A stretch of DNA of 64,000 nt, from positions 28,271,150 to 28,335,149 of the forward strand of contig NC_134653.1 in the NCBI RefSeq assembly GCF_030463565.1, written 5' to 3'. Shown here one piece after another: positions 9,907-21,900 of this stretch. How positions within the stretch are numbered: position 1 is the stretch's first letter; the number at the start of each line of letters is the position of its first letter. This DNA comes from Pelecanus crispus. Its lineage: Eukaryota; Chordata; Aves; Pelecaniformes; Pelecanidae. The translations under genes were made by a program, and so were the position numbers. The notes beneath the pieces are model-generated. The model saw only the letters and a program-made list of their open reading frames with translations. It ran no database searches and was not told the DNA's origin.

Positions 9907-12900
9907 TCAGTCTGTTTTCCACACCTTGTTGAGGAACTTGACCACCTCGTCGTAGATAACAAAGACGATGGCCACGTCGAGGCAGACGCGGCCCAGGCGA
10001 GGCACCGTGCCCTTGTAAAACCTGCAGGGGATAGAGGGGGACATGGGGCCAGGCTGCACTCACTGTCTCCTCCCCATCCACCTCCCCCCCGCAGCCGCCC
10101 CCCTCTGCCTCCAACTGGGGCTGACCCCACTGCCGCCCCTCGCCCGTCCCCACCGCAGGGCTTACGCCAGGGGCCCTTCGTATTTCATGATCTGGTAGGC
10201 GCAGTCCCAGGTGCTCTTGTACTTGTGTGCTTCCAGCCCCTGCAGGATGGGAAAAGCAGGGTCAGAGGTCAGAGCCAGGGGTGCATCTGGGGGGGATTTT
10301 AGAGGGGGAGGCAGAGAGCTGGGGGTATGCCAGGAGGAACCGATCCCCCTTTGCTGCCACAGGCCACCAACCCGGCAGGGATGTCCCCACCTCCACGCAA
10401 ACACTTCCCAGCACCCCCACAGCCCAGCTGCGAGGGGGCAGTGTCCTCAGGCATCTCCCAAACCCTGCTGGCATCAGGCACCTGCCCTGGGGGCTGCACA
10501 GAATAGCTCCCAAACAGCAGATGATCCCAGCCTGCCGCAGGCAGAGCAGTCCCACACCATGCCCCAGTGCCGTACCTGCATCCTGGTCTTCACCACATCC
10601 AAGGGGGTGTTGCCGAAGACGCTCGCAGCTCCGGCAAGGGCTCCAAACACCCCCGTGACAAAGGGGTTGATGGGCTTGTTGGGATTGTCCCCTGGGAAGG
10701 AGGAGAGGTTGAGGGCAGAGTGGTGGTGGGAGATGAAGCACAACATCCCCAAGGGAGCTCACAGGGAAGGTCCCAGGTCTGGCTGCTTGTGGTCAGGGCT
10801 GGTGCCATGCTGAGTGGGGAGCCCAGGGCATTTGGAGGTGACTGTCCAGCAGCACCAGCCCCACAGAGCCCACGCAGCACTGGGGAGCTCAGGGCGGGAG
10901 TGGAGGTGATGCTCTAGCACTGGGACGTTTCAACCCCAGAAGCTGGGGCCCCCTTGCCCTGGGTTTCACCTTCCTCCATCACGAGAGGCTGAGCCACGAG
11001 AAGTGGAGGATGCGCTGGCGGAAAGCCCAAGCCTGGCTCCCAAGGATGGGCTCAGGGAGCCAGTGGCGCAGCCAGGGTGTCCTGGGGGGACGGGGGCACT
11101 GTACCTTTGTACCAGTTCTTCAGAGAGGTCATGACGAAGAAGCGGATGGCCTGGTTTGATCCTTGCTTGAGGACAGTCGCGGTTAAGCCCTGGTAGGTCC
11201 CCTTTAGTCCTGCAATAAGAGAGGGTGTTGGAGGGGAGCACCAGCCTCACCCAGGCACAGAAAAACCTCCCCAGGCAGCTGGTCCCAGCCTGCACCCATC
11301 TCCCACCTCCCCCACATTCCCTCCAGTGTGGGGGTACTGGATGGAGACAGGGCATCACTTCCCCGGGACTCACCCTGTTCCCGAATGATCTCCCGGACAC
11401 CATGGAAGAAGCCACGGTATTTGGGCTTGGGGGAGCACTGGTCATGGATGAACTTCACCTGTGGGGAGACGACACGCTCGTCCTGGCTGAGGCAAGGGGG
11501 GATGCGATGGCCCAGAAAGGCTGCCAGCCACCTCTTGCCTTGCTCTGGGGACGGTCCAGAGACCGGAGCCAACCCACGTGGCCAGGCAATGCTGGGTGAG
11601 GTCATGGGAGAAGCCTGCGCCCATGGCCAGTGGTGTGTTTTGCAGAGGAAAACCTGGGAAACTGCCTCTGCAAGCAATTGCATGGGTTTTACAGCCCTAA
11701 AATGGGTGACAGATGGCTCCTGGGTGGGGGATCCTCCCTGGAGCAGTGAAGGGGCGATGGCCGCAGGGCCTGACCTCTCCATGGGGCTTTCCAGCATCTG
11801 CTCCTCCCCTACAAAACCAGCCCGAGCAAACCCACGTGGCTCTCAGCTCCCCAGAGACCTCCAAAAGCCCGCCAAAAGCCAGGCATCCCCGGCTCCCACC
11901 CCCTCCTGACCCAGCCCGGGGAGGGGTGCCAGGGCAGGGGGACGCTGGCGGCTGCCTCCCACCTTTATGGTCTCCATGGGGCAGACCACCATCACAGCCT
12001 CGGCCACGCCGGCGCCCAGCCCGCAGATGAGGCCCCGCGTGCTGTCCAGCCGCCCCTGCTCGTCTCTCATCTGGTTGCTGAGGAACTCGAACATCCCGAA
12101 CCTGCGGAGGAGCCGCCGTGCCATCCCCCAGGCGCCTGGCCGGGGGCCTGCACCCCCCTAGCTGGGTCTGTCCCCGGCAGCAAGCGGCACCCTGTGAGAG
12201 GGCCCTCCCAGTCTGGGAAAGCACCCAGCGTCAGCAAAGTGCCACTGGGGATGCCGAGGCCAAACCCAGCCCTCCCACTTGCTGCCACCCACGGTCCCCT
12301 CCGCTTAACCTGTGCCATGGGGGACACCTACCTGACGGCGGCCTTGGGGATGGAGCCATACACCAGCGAGCTGAGCCCCCGGTACAGCCCCCGGATGCCA
12401 TGGTCACGCACGGTCTGCTTCACGCAGTCCCCTGCAGCAGAGCACAGTGGCACCGCTGTCACCCGCCATGCTGAGGGCCACCACGCCACCCCACCGTCTG
12501 CCCCACCAAACCCCGTTTCCCCCCGCCAGCTCCCGCCAGGCTGCTGGGAGCCTCTGAATCCGGCCAGCGGGTTGGAGCAGGGCACTGGGCATGCACTCAC
12601 CGATGCCCTTGTAGCGGGGAGGGTTTGCCTTCTCATCCAGCTGCAGCTGCGTTTTCACGTACTCGGTGGGGAATGTGATGCAGATCTCAATCCCACCGGC
12701 CAGGCCACCTGGGCGGGAGAGGAGGGGATGCTGGGGCTGGGAGCAGCACCGTGCCTGTCCAGCACCGCATGGCTGCTGCCGGCTCCACCGCAGCTGAGCC
12801 CGAGACCTCTGGCAGCCAGGTCTGGGCTGGGACGTGATGTCCCTGTCCTCAACAAATCCCTGGGGACTTCACAGGGCAGCAGGGCCCCACGCCAACCTGG

Positions 12901-15900
12901 CACCCTGCACAGGCATCACCACCCGGCCATGGCAAGAGCCGGCAAGGGGATGGGCCAAAGGGCTGAGAAAACGAGACAAAACACCACACCCGTGGCTGCT
13001 GATTCAGCATCTTATACTCCTCAAAGGCACCTCTCCCCTTCCGGAACTCTGCACCCTGCAGGTGAGCTGCCAGCACGGGGATTTATAAACCCGACAGAGC
13101 CCAATGGCACTGCATGAGGCCCAGCACCGCTCGCCCAGCATGGCGGGAGCCCATTTGCAGACCCAGCCATGCCAGCACGTAAGTGCAATTATCATCAAGC
13201 CCGTCTGGCCGCCCCGGGCTCACGCAGCGGCAGCTGCTGGGCACTGATTACACCGGCTGCAGCCTTTCCCGCTGCAGCCCGGGGACACGCCGGCACCCCG
13301 GCAGGGAGTGCTGCCGGCTCTCGGTGGTTGGGGTCCCCTCGGCTCGCTTGAAGCTCCTGCAGCCAGCCCTGCCATGAGCTGCATCAGGGCAGCTGAGCCG
13401 ACCCCGGCTGGGCCGGAGGTCCCCGGGAGGTGGGCTCACCCCCGGCCGGCCGGCTAACAACGCGCAGCGTGCTTCCTTGCATCAAAGCGCAGCCAGGCCC
13501 TGCCGAGCAGCGGGAGCTCTTTGTGCTGGTGCAAGAAGGAAGCGCAGCGCCGAGCTGGGCTCCCCTCGGCCTCGCAGTGGCAAACTCCACTGCAGTCCAG
13601 GCCAGGGCACGAGCCGGCACTGGGCAAAGCCCCTGACCGGCAGCCTCTCCGGGACCGGGCGCTGCACCGTGCAATGCTGGGGAGCCACCAGAGCAGCCCC
13701 CGAGGGTCTCCTGGCTCCTTGCCTGGGGAGGGCAACTCAGGCCTGAGCCTGGAGGACATGGCCGGCGTGGGGTCAGGTAGGCTGCCAGCTCCCAGCCGGG
13801 GACAGGTCTCCCACCCCACCTCCACCGGCCCCTCCAGCCTGGCCACGTCCTCTGCGTGAGCGGCTCCCACCACAGCCACCCGCGGCACGCAGCCTGGCCG
13901 GCGTGGCCCCGCCACGGCCCAGGGGACACCGTGGTGTCTGCAGGGGGGAATGAGCTGCCATGGCGGGAAGGGCCAGCACAGGGGCTGGGTGCGGCGGGGG
14001 TTATCCTGCTCTGCGGCCAAGTGCAGGGCCGGTGCCACGCGGCAGAGCACAGCTCTGCTTATCAGCGCCCTCCGAAGTACCCTGAGAGGGGATGCTGATA
14101 GGGGACACCGCAGCCCACAGGACGGGGAGCGGGGCCACAGCTGCTCCCCGTGACAGCAGCAGATGACCCCAGTTCCTTGGACCAGGGGAGTTTCTCATAT
14201 AGCCTTATTTCTTCTCTACGGTCTCCAAATTTACAAGAGAGACCCTTAATCTCCCCAGCGCTGCCTCCAGCTCGCCCCCACAGAGTGCCACCAGCAAAGC
14301 TGCTCACCCAGCACCGGGAGGTCCTGGCAGGCAGGCTGGCATCCCCTGGGGCACCGCTGCCTTCTCTCAGCTGTGTCCTTCTGGAGGGAAAGGAAAGCAG
14401 CCCCGCTGCACTCCCTCCAGCAACTGGGCAGCACCCATCTTAAAACAGCTTTATCCTGTTTTTTTTCCCCCCCAGGCACAAGAAGCAGCAGGCTGTGCTC
14501 ATCCTCCCCGCGGTAGCCAAGAAGCCATGCCAGGGCTCAGCACAGCCCCAGACGATGGGAAAGCCCAGCCCCGTGCTCCAAGAGTACCCCCCTCCTCCCA
14601 CAGGCACGGCGGGGATGGGGACACCATGGCACTGAGTGCCGGTCCCCCATCCCCAGGCAGGACCCGCCAGCCCAGCCTGGCAACATCCCGGCCTCGCGGG
14701 GTGCTGGGGACGGGGCGCACGGCCAGCCCGGCTCTGCCGCAGCACACAAAGGCTCTTTGTTTCCCCCTGCGTTCCCAGGAGGGGCTGAAGCCGCTCAGCC
14801 CAGGCCAGGCAGGCACCTCCCGGGAGGCAGCAATGGGCGTCCACCACTGGCCTTTACGCCTCCGCGGCACCCTGTGCTTCAGCAGTGTAGGAGGAAGCTG
14901 CTGGCAGCCGCAGAGGCCAGCTCACACCACCGCAGCCAGCCACCGGCTCTCACCCAGGGCACCATGGGAGGACAGCCGCCATCCCTAGGGCACCCAGAGC
15001 TCTCCTGCTGCTCCTCAACCCCCTCCTGTCCTCAGCACATCTGCCAGAGGCAGCAGACACTGCCGGTCCCACGGCACAGGGCTTGCCAAGCTTTGTAATT
15101 TCTGCTGCCAAGCCAAACAGCTCCTGCGGGAGCAGCTGGCAGGTCCCTGGTGAGCAGTGTGATGAGGAACAGCGTCCTTCAGCTGGGTGTAATGGTCCCT
15201 GAAAAGCCCAGCACCAGCTGGCACCTCTCTGCACCGCTACACACTGCTGTGCCACCAGCCCCGCTGCCACCACAGCCACACCAACACCCCAGGTGCTGCC
15301 AAGGCCACTTCCCTCCCGCCTCCTGTGCTGCAATCCTGGAGTGACGGACATTTTAAGAGCCATAAATGTTCCCACTCAGTTCCCCAGCACCAGCTGCTGC
15401 CCCAGGACCCCCCAGAGCCAGGCAGCAGGGAAACACCTGGGACAAGCACCAGTCCAGGGGCAGCCGCACCAAACGGCACAAGGAGGGATGCTGCACCTCT
15501 CGCAACCTGCCCACGGCCTCAGCAGCCTCCAGGATTAAGGATGTTTGTCCATGTGGGGGAGGCAGGGAGGCTCTGCCTGGCACCCTGAGGGCAAAGCCGC
15601 ATCCACAGGCATCCTGGAGCCTGTGAAGTGCCCCCCGCAGATGGACAGCGTGCCCCTCCTGGGAATTGGCAGCCTCTGGGGCACTGGGGACACCTGAGGC
15701 AAGGAAGGAGGAACGGGGTGTCTGCGCTGGCTCCCCGTGGCAAAGCAGGGAGCTGGATGCAAAAGGTGTCCCCATCCCAGAGCCACCACGAGAGCAGCTG
15801 CCTCCCTGGCACACAGCAGCACACACACTGCCCCGGCTGCGGCAGGGGACACCCCAGGGCTTGCGCAGAGTGGCAGGGGCATGGCTGGACACCCGTGCCC

Positions 15901-18900
15901 TGATCACCTCTGTCACTGCTCACTGGCGACAGATGAGGGGAGGGGAGATGGCCCGAAGGCTGCCCTGCTGCTGCACAGCTCTGAGACTCCTCGGGCGGCT
16001 GCACACACACAAATCACAGGGCAGGGGAACAGGTCTGTTCAGGGAAACGCACCCAGAGGAGGATCTTCTCCCTAGCCCTGCTTGGGGACATGTGCTGCCT
16101 GTGCTGCCAGGTCCCCTCCCTGCCCCCCGGTGTTGCTCTGGCCCCAAATCCCACGGGAAGGGGCACCCAGCAGAGACTCCAGATGCACTCCGTGACTGGA
16201 GGCAATTTTTTCCTGTTTTCCTCTGCCTGCAGAGAGACAAGGGAGCATAAACCACCTGCCTGCAGCCCCCTCTCTCCCTGGAATAGAGACCCATCCTGCT
16301 CTGCTATCAAGCATCCTCTCCCCATAGTGTTTTTATTCCAGCAGAAATCTCATTCTATGCAAATAAATCACCCCATTGCCCACAAGCAGCAGCTCCTTCC
16401 AACCCCCTCTCCCTCACCAGGGCTTTGCAACCTGTTTACCCGGACTTTAACCGGCAGCTTCAGCTCTTGCAACACCACAGAGTCAGCAGAAACAGCCAGC
16501 AGTGAGCGCTCAGGAGGTGAAAGACCAAGTGGGGCAGCCCCGATGCCGAGCCAAGGCTCTCAGCTCTTAGCTGGATGCAGTGGAGCCAGAGGAGAGAGGA
16601 TGTCCTTCAGAGAAGGTCGCTCTGCCCGGCCCCAGAGAAGGTGCTGCCAGCGGGGGGATCCCACTCCTGGCACGGGGAATGGCTCCCCACCTGCAGCGAG
16701 CCTGCAAGTGCCCCAGCTGCCAGCAACCCCGACCCCACAGGCCAAGCAAGGAAGGGAGAGAAGGGGAAAAAACCTGGTTGTCACCCACTTGGCATGGTTT
16801 TCCCAGAAAAAGTTTAGCTCTTCTTTTTGGAGGGGCCAGCAGAGTTATTTGAGGACGTGGCCACAGCCCTTGGCCACAGCTGGGGAGGAAGTTAGCAGGA
16901 AGGAGAAGAGGGTTTTTGGGGACGGAGGGAGGGTACCGCCTCTGCAACGCTCACAGAGCGCGTGATGGCATTGGCGCACATGGTTTCAGCTAATGACCTC
17001 AAACCCCATGAGCGAGCAGCTTCTGGGGACGCCACCAGCCACCCCGTCCTGGGGATCCCAGCTCCAGCACCCAGGACAGGGTGGGTACCAAGGGCAGGAG
17101 GATGCAGCTGCGATGGGGAAGATGAGCAGAGTCCCGGGGGTCGACACAAACCAAGGCTGCGTAGCTGGGGCTGGCACCGCTACCCCCTGCAAACCCCTAC
17201 CCGGAGGAAAGTGCCCCAGCAAGCACCTGCTGCCCTGTTTGGGAGCCACAGAGGGGCAGGAGGTGGAGGTGGCACTGGCCCTCTGCCACTCCTGCAAAAG
17301 CATCCTGCTCCTGCGGACGGAGCAGCAGGTTGCTGTGCAGCTCTGATGAGAAGTGAGCACCTGGAGAGCAATTTTAGCCTCTCCATTTTAAGGGTAATTT
17401 CACATGCAGATACACAAGCACCTGATTTCCATACAAAAAGCTTCTTTTAACTTCAGATTTGGCAGGATCCTTTCAGGCCAGAGGGAATTATTCCTAAGGG
17501 CCTGGAAGCAAAGCAGCAAAGCTCTCACAGGACCCTTGCCTGAAGCTTGCCCCTCCTGCCAGCTGCACAGCTCAGGGCGGTGAGAAGGTACAAACAGGCT
17601 TCCAGCCCCTCTCCAGAGCACCAGCAAAAGCTGACCCCTGTGTTTTCCCCCCTGTTTGGAGGGCACCTAGCCCACTTGCAGGAGGTGCAGGTGTATGGGG
17701 TGAGCTGAGCAGCCAAGACTGATGACATGGACCACACGCTGCAGGCACAGCAGGCAATCCTGCCTGCCTCCTGGATGCCCTGCTTACGGCTCCTAGCCTC
17801 ACGAAGGGACTTGGTGCCCCTCCCCATTAGCCAAGGTAGCCTTCAGAGCTGGGGGATGAAAAACAAATAAATAACAATAATCAAAGACCAGTAGGGTGCT
17901 ACAAATCAGGGAGGCAGAAATGCCCCCCTCCGGCTCACCACAGTTCTCTGCAGCCCAGCACAGACCTCTGTGCCTGCCGGCTCCCTAGGGATTGAGCCCC
18001 TCTTGGCAGCCAACTGCTCTGCTCTTGAGCCATGCCATTAACATAACCCAGCTAAAGGCAGTAGTGGAGAAATCCTACCATGACCTGCAGTGGTGAAACA
18101 GGTTTAACGGGCCCCACCCCCCCCATGCCACCACGGGCCATCTTGTGAAACAGGCTCAGGGGCAGAGCCCGCTCAAGGAGCAGGCAGGCACCTCGCTGGG
18201 GTCGGCACTCTCCCAGAGAGCCAGCTTTCGGCAGGGCTGGCACCGCAGCCCTCGCCTGGGCACCTCCTCCTGCCGCACGCAGCCCTTCGCCACCCATCCG
18301 CAGCCCCATCCTTGGGGAAAACCAACATGGGGCTGCTCCACGAGGAAAGGTCTTATACAGCACCAGATCAGGGCGGGCTGTATGCACGGCACGGCTGCTT
18401 CCCCAAACCAGACTGCCAGAGGATTACCCACGTTTTGGTTAGAAGAGAAAAAACACGTCCTGTGACAGGCCAGCCCTTCTCTGAGAGCGTCCATCGGCTG
18501 CGTTGGGACCAGGGGTCCCGGAAGGTCTCCTATCTGATAGGGGCAAGGCCAGTGGGGGACACGGGGGTTCAGCGTGTCCATCGGTAAATACACACGTGGC
18601 CTCCTTCGTCACGGGAGCACACTATGGCCAGGCTGGCAAAAGTCTGACCCCCCACCAGAGTCACAGAGTGACAAACATGAAACGCACCTCTCTGTACCCC
18701 GCGCCATCAGGTGGGTAAACAGCCCCGTGCAAACAGCACTGTAGATAATGCTGTAGGTGGGATGGAGTAATTTGTCCCTAATCTTACTGGAACTGTCCTG
18801 TTTCAACAGGCCATCCTTTCACAACTTGCTCATTCATCTCTTCTTTGCATTTACTTCTCACTGGGCCAATATTGCAATAAATCATTATTATATTTTAAAC

Positions 18901-21900
18901 TTCTTGGCTGTGAGTATGATGGCAAAGGCCATTTCCCTTTGCTCGCAGTCACAGCATCATCTGCCTTTGGTGCTGACTCCACCTTTGGGGACTGTCAAGT
19001 CCCCCATCCCGGCTCAACTCACCTTCTCCCCACTGCCCTGTGCACCCCGAGGCCCTGGCTCTGCCACCATGAGCTGGCTCCCAGCCAACCCATCACCCCA
19101 CTTCAGACACCTACTTTTTAAGAGTCCAAAAATTTTTCTAAAGACAGGCAACAGGGAGCCAACGTCAGAGCCCAGGGCTGCTGGACGCCTTCCCAAGCAC
19201 AGCCCCATAGCTGGACGAAGGAGCCACTGCCAGGACCGAGGCTTCCCCAGGGACAGGCTCTGGTTCCCCAGCCACCAGCACAGGGGAATGACTGCTGTAC
19301 CAGGCACTGGAGCACAGGGAGAGAGAAGAGACAGCAAAAAATCAACACCTGCTGTCAGGAGGTGACCTGAGACCTCACGGCACAAGCACAGTGTCACCAC
19401 TGCCCAGGCAGGAGCAGGGAGGCTGCATTGGCATGCACTGCACAAGGCCATCAGAGATGAGAGATGCTGCAACAGCCCTGAGCTGTCAGCTCATGGTGCT
19501 CATCACCTCCAGGAAGATGGATGGCTCCTTCCGATCATTTACGTCAACCCAGAGAAAACAGTCGCCTGCAGAATGTCAAGCAGAGCATCAGGCACGTGAA
19601 AATCTCAGGAACTCACATTTCAAAGCCCGGGGTGAATCCCAGCTCACACAGAATTCGTTCAGGTCAAAGCAGCTGGGTACCCCACTATGGTTTCCCAGTC
19701 CTGGGGCTGACAGCCTGCTCCCACCAGAAGCCTTAGGGCTGCTCTAGGTTTCTGCAGCAGCTGCAGTCCCCGAGGCCTCACAGGCAGGCAAGGACGCACT
19801 CATGGCCAGTGTGCTCCTTTTGCCTAACTGCCCAAACGGAGGACAGCCAGAATAGGCAACCCCAGGGGAAACCACAGCCAGGCAAGATGCACCAAGGGCC
19901 AGCAGACCTGGCAAGACTGGTTCCCTCCATGCTCACCAATCCTCCCCCAGGGCCGCGTCCAGCCCACCACCCGGCTCCCCCGGCCCAGCATCAAGGGGGG
20001 AACATCCCCTACCATGCTGTAAGCAGCAGGCACCCATCTAAAAGCCAGGGAGCATGCTGGACCATGGCCATTCCCAGCAGCACAACTTGTCTCCCACCCT
20101 CCCAGGAGGGCAACGGTCCTGGAAGCCCAGGTGGACTTGTGACTTTTGCGAAAGCAGTCGTACTCTGCAAGAAGCAAGTCACAGCTTTCACACCCAGTCC
20201 CTGACTCCTCTCCTCTGTAAGTACAGAATTTCCTAAGAAAGATCGTATCAAGAGATTAACAAAGAAGAAGAAAATGAAGCTCTAATTACTTCTTTGTTTC
20301 TCATGTGATCCTGGGCTCCCTGCTAAACGTGTGCTTCATGCCCTACCCTGCAGGCCCTTCTCTTTCTCCCTACAGAGCCCCTCTCCCTCCTGCCCATGCT
20401 CCTCCTGGGACCTTGGTGCATGTCACTGCTATTTCCCAGCAGTACTCAATGTTTGTAGCAAACATCAGAGCGACAGCCATGACCATTACAAGCTCTTTCC
20501 AAATCAAGCACCATGTAGGACAGCATCCAGGCGTCCTGCCTCCCTGACCAGGCAGGATTAGGTGTAGGCAGGAATAGCAACTGTGCACCAGTCCCCAGGC
20601 GAGCAGAGGTACCATGCAAAGAGCAAAGCAGCTGGGAGCTTTTCTGTGGAAGGGAGCAGACCCCAGGTTTCAGAGCCGGCTAAAAACAGAGTAAGACTGT
20701 ACTTAACTCTGGGCAGGGCAGACAAAGCCTTTCATCAAACGGCTGCTGCTAACTAGGAGCAAAGTTCTCAGAAGGAGGGCAGGGGAGCAGGGGCTTGCCT
20801 GCAAAATCGTGAGGACCATTTGTGCTGGGCTCTAAATAGTCCAGTGCAGCCTGGCTCGAGCTGACCTAACAGCCCTGCGGTGCCTGAAAACCCAGCAAGG
20901 ACCCCTCTGGGGAAACACAGGGGTGACCACCTCTGCAGTCAGCGCTCCTGCCTCACCACATGCTGCCTTTATTTCGAGCTCCCCGCTTGGCCACCGCAGC
21001 ACGGCCCCATGCTGGGAGCTGCACAGCGGACCAGCAGCACCCATCCCTGCAGGAGGCTGGCAGGAGGGACAGGAGCCCGGCGGGCTCACTCCCGGGTCTG
21101 CCTGCTAAGTTTATTACCCAGCAGAGGAGACACTAGCTGGCCCTCAAACTAGCTCATGAGCTCACAAGAAAATTATGCTTTACAACAGGTAACTGAGCCA
21201 GCAGGCGAGTTAGAAAGACAGAGATAAGACCCATTTCAGCATAAAGCCTGCATATTTAACAGTCTTTTAACCAAGTTTAAGCTAAGCCACATTATGCCAA
21301 ACCTTAGTGTCCTACAGCCATGTCACTTCTGACCTGGTGCCAGGTCCCCCAAACCCACTTTGTACCATCAGTTCAGAGCCTGGGGCACTCTTCCTGTTGC
21401 AAAGGGGGTGTAGCCGTCAAATGACGGCAGACACCCACACCCCCTCAGCTCTGCCCTCTCTGGAAACCCAGTCTGTATGCAGCACCCCCAAGACCAAGTC
21501 CTGGCAGCGATGCACACCCAGGACGGCCAAGGTGCCTTCATGTGCTCAGGCCGCACACGGGGACACAGCACTGGCACAGCCTGTGTGGTCACAGCAAGGT
21601 GAAGTGCTGCCCTGGCACACAACAACTGCCTGGACAAATGAGAACCCATTAGCAAATTAATTTTTAACTTTGCATTTGTCTGTTGTGACAACTGAAGGAG
21701 AAGAGCTCCTGGCAGCCAGAGCTTCACTTGCATCTCTTCAGAAGAGCCAGCCCCGGCCTGTGCAGGTCTGGGCAGTGTGAGGGAGCTGTGCCTCCCTGGC
21801 AGACATTCTCAGTTACGCACAGGGTCTGGGAGCAGATATGCATCCAGGGCAGGATGACAGCTGCTTACTTAACTCCACCAGTACGAGGCAGATGAAGCAC

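Noticed and set aside
16357-16364. Octamer ATGCAAAT (POU-factor site) in SLC25A1 intron 1
   Set aside because: A single 8-base match is expected by chance in a region of this size, and nothing else nearby supports an enhancer.
16090-16965. A 291-codon + strand frame inside SLC25A1 intron 1
   Set aside because: No domain, no codon or splice support, and low-complexity Ser/Pro/Gly content. It fits chance in GC-rich DNA.
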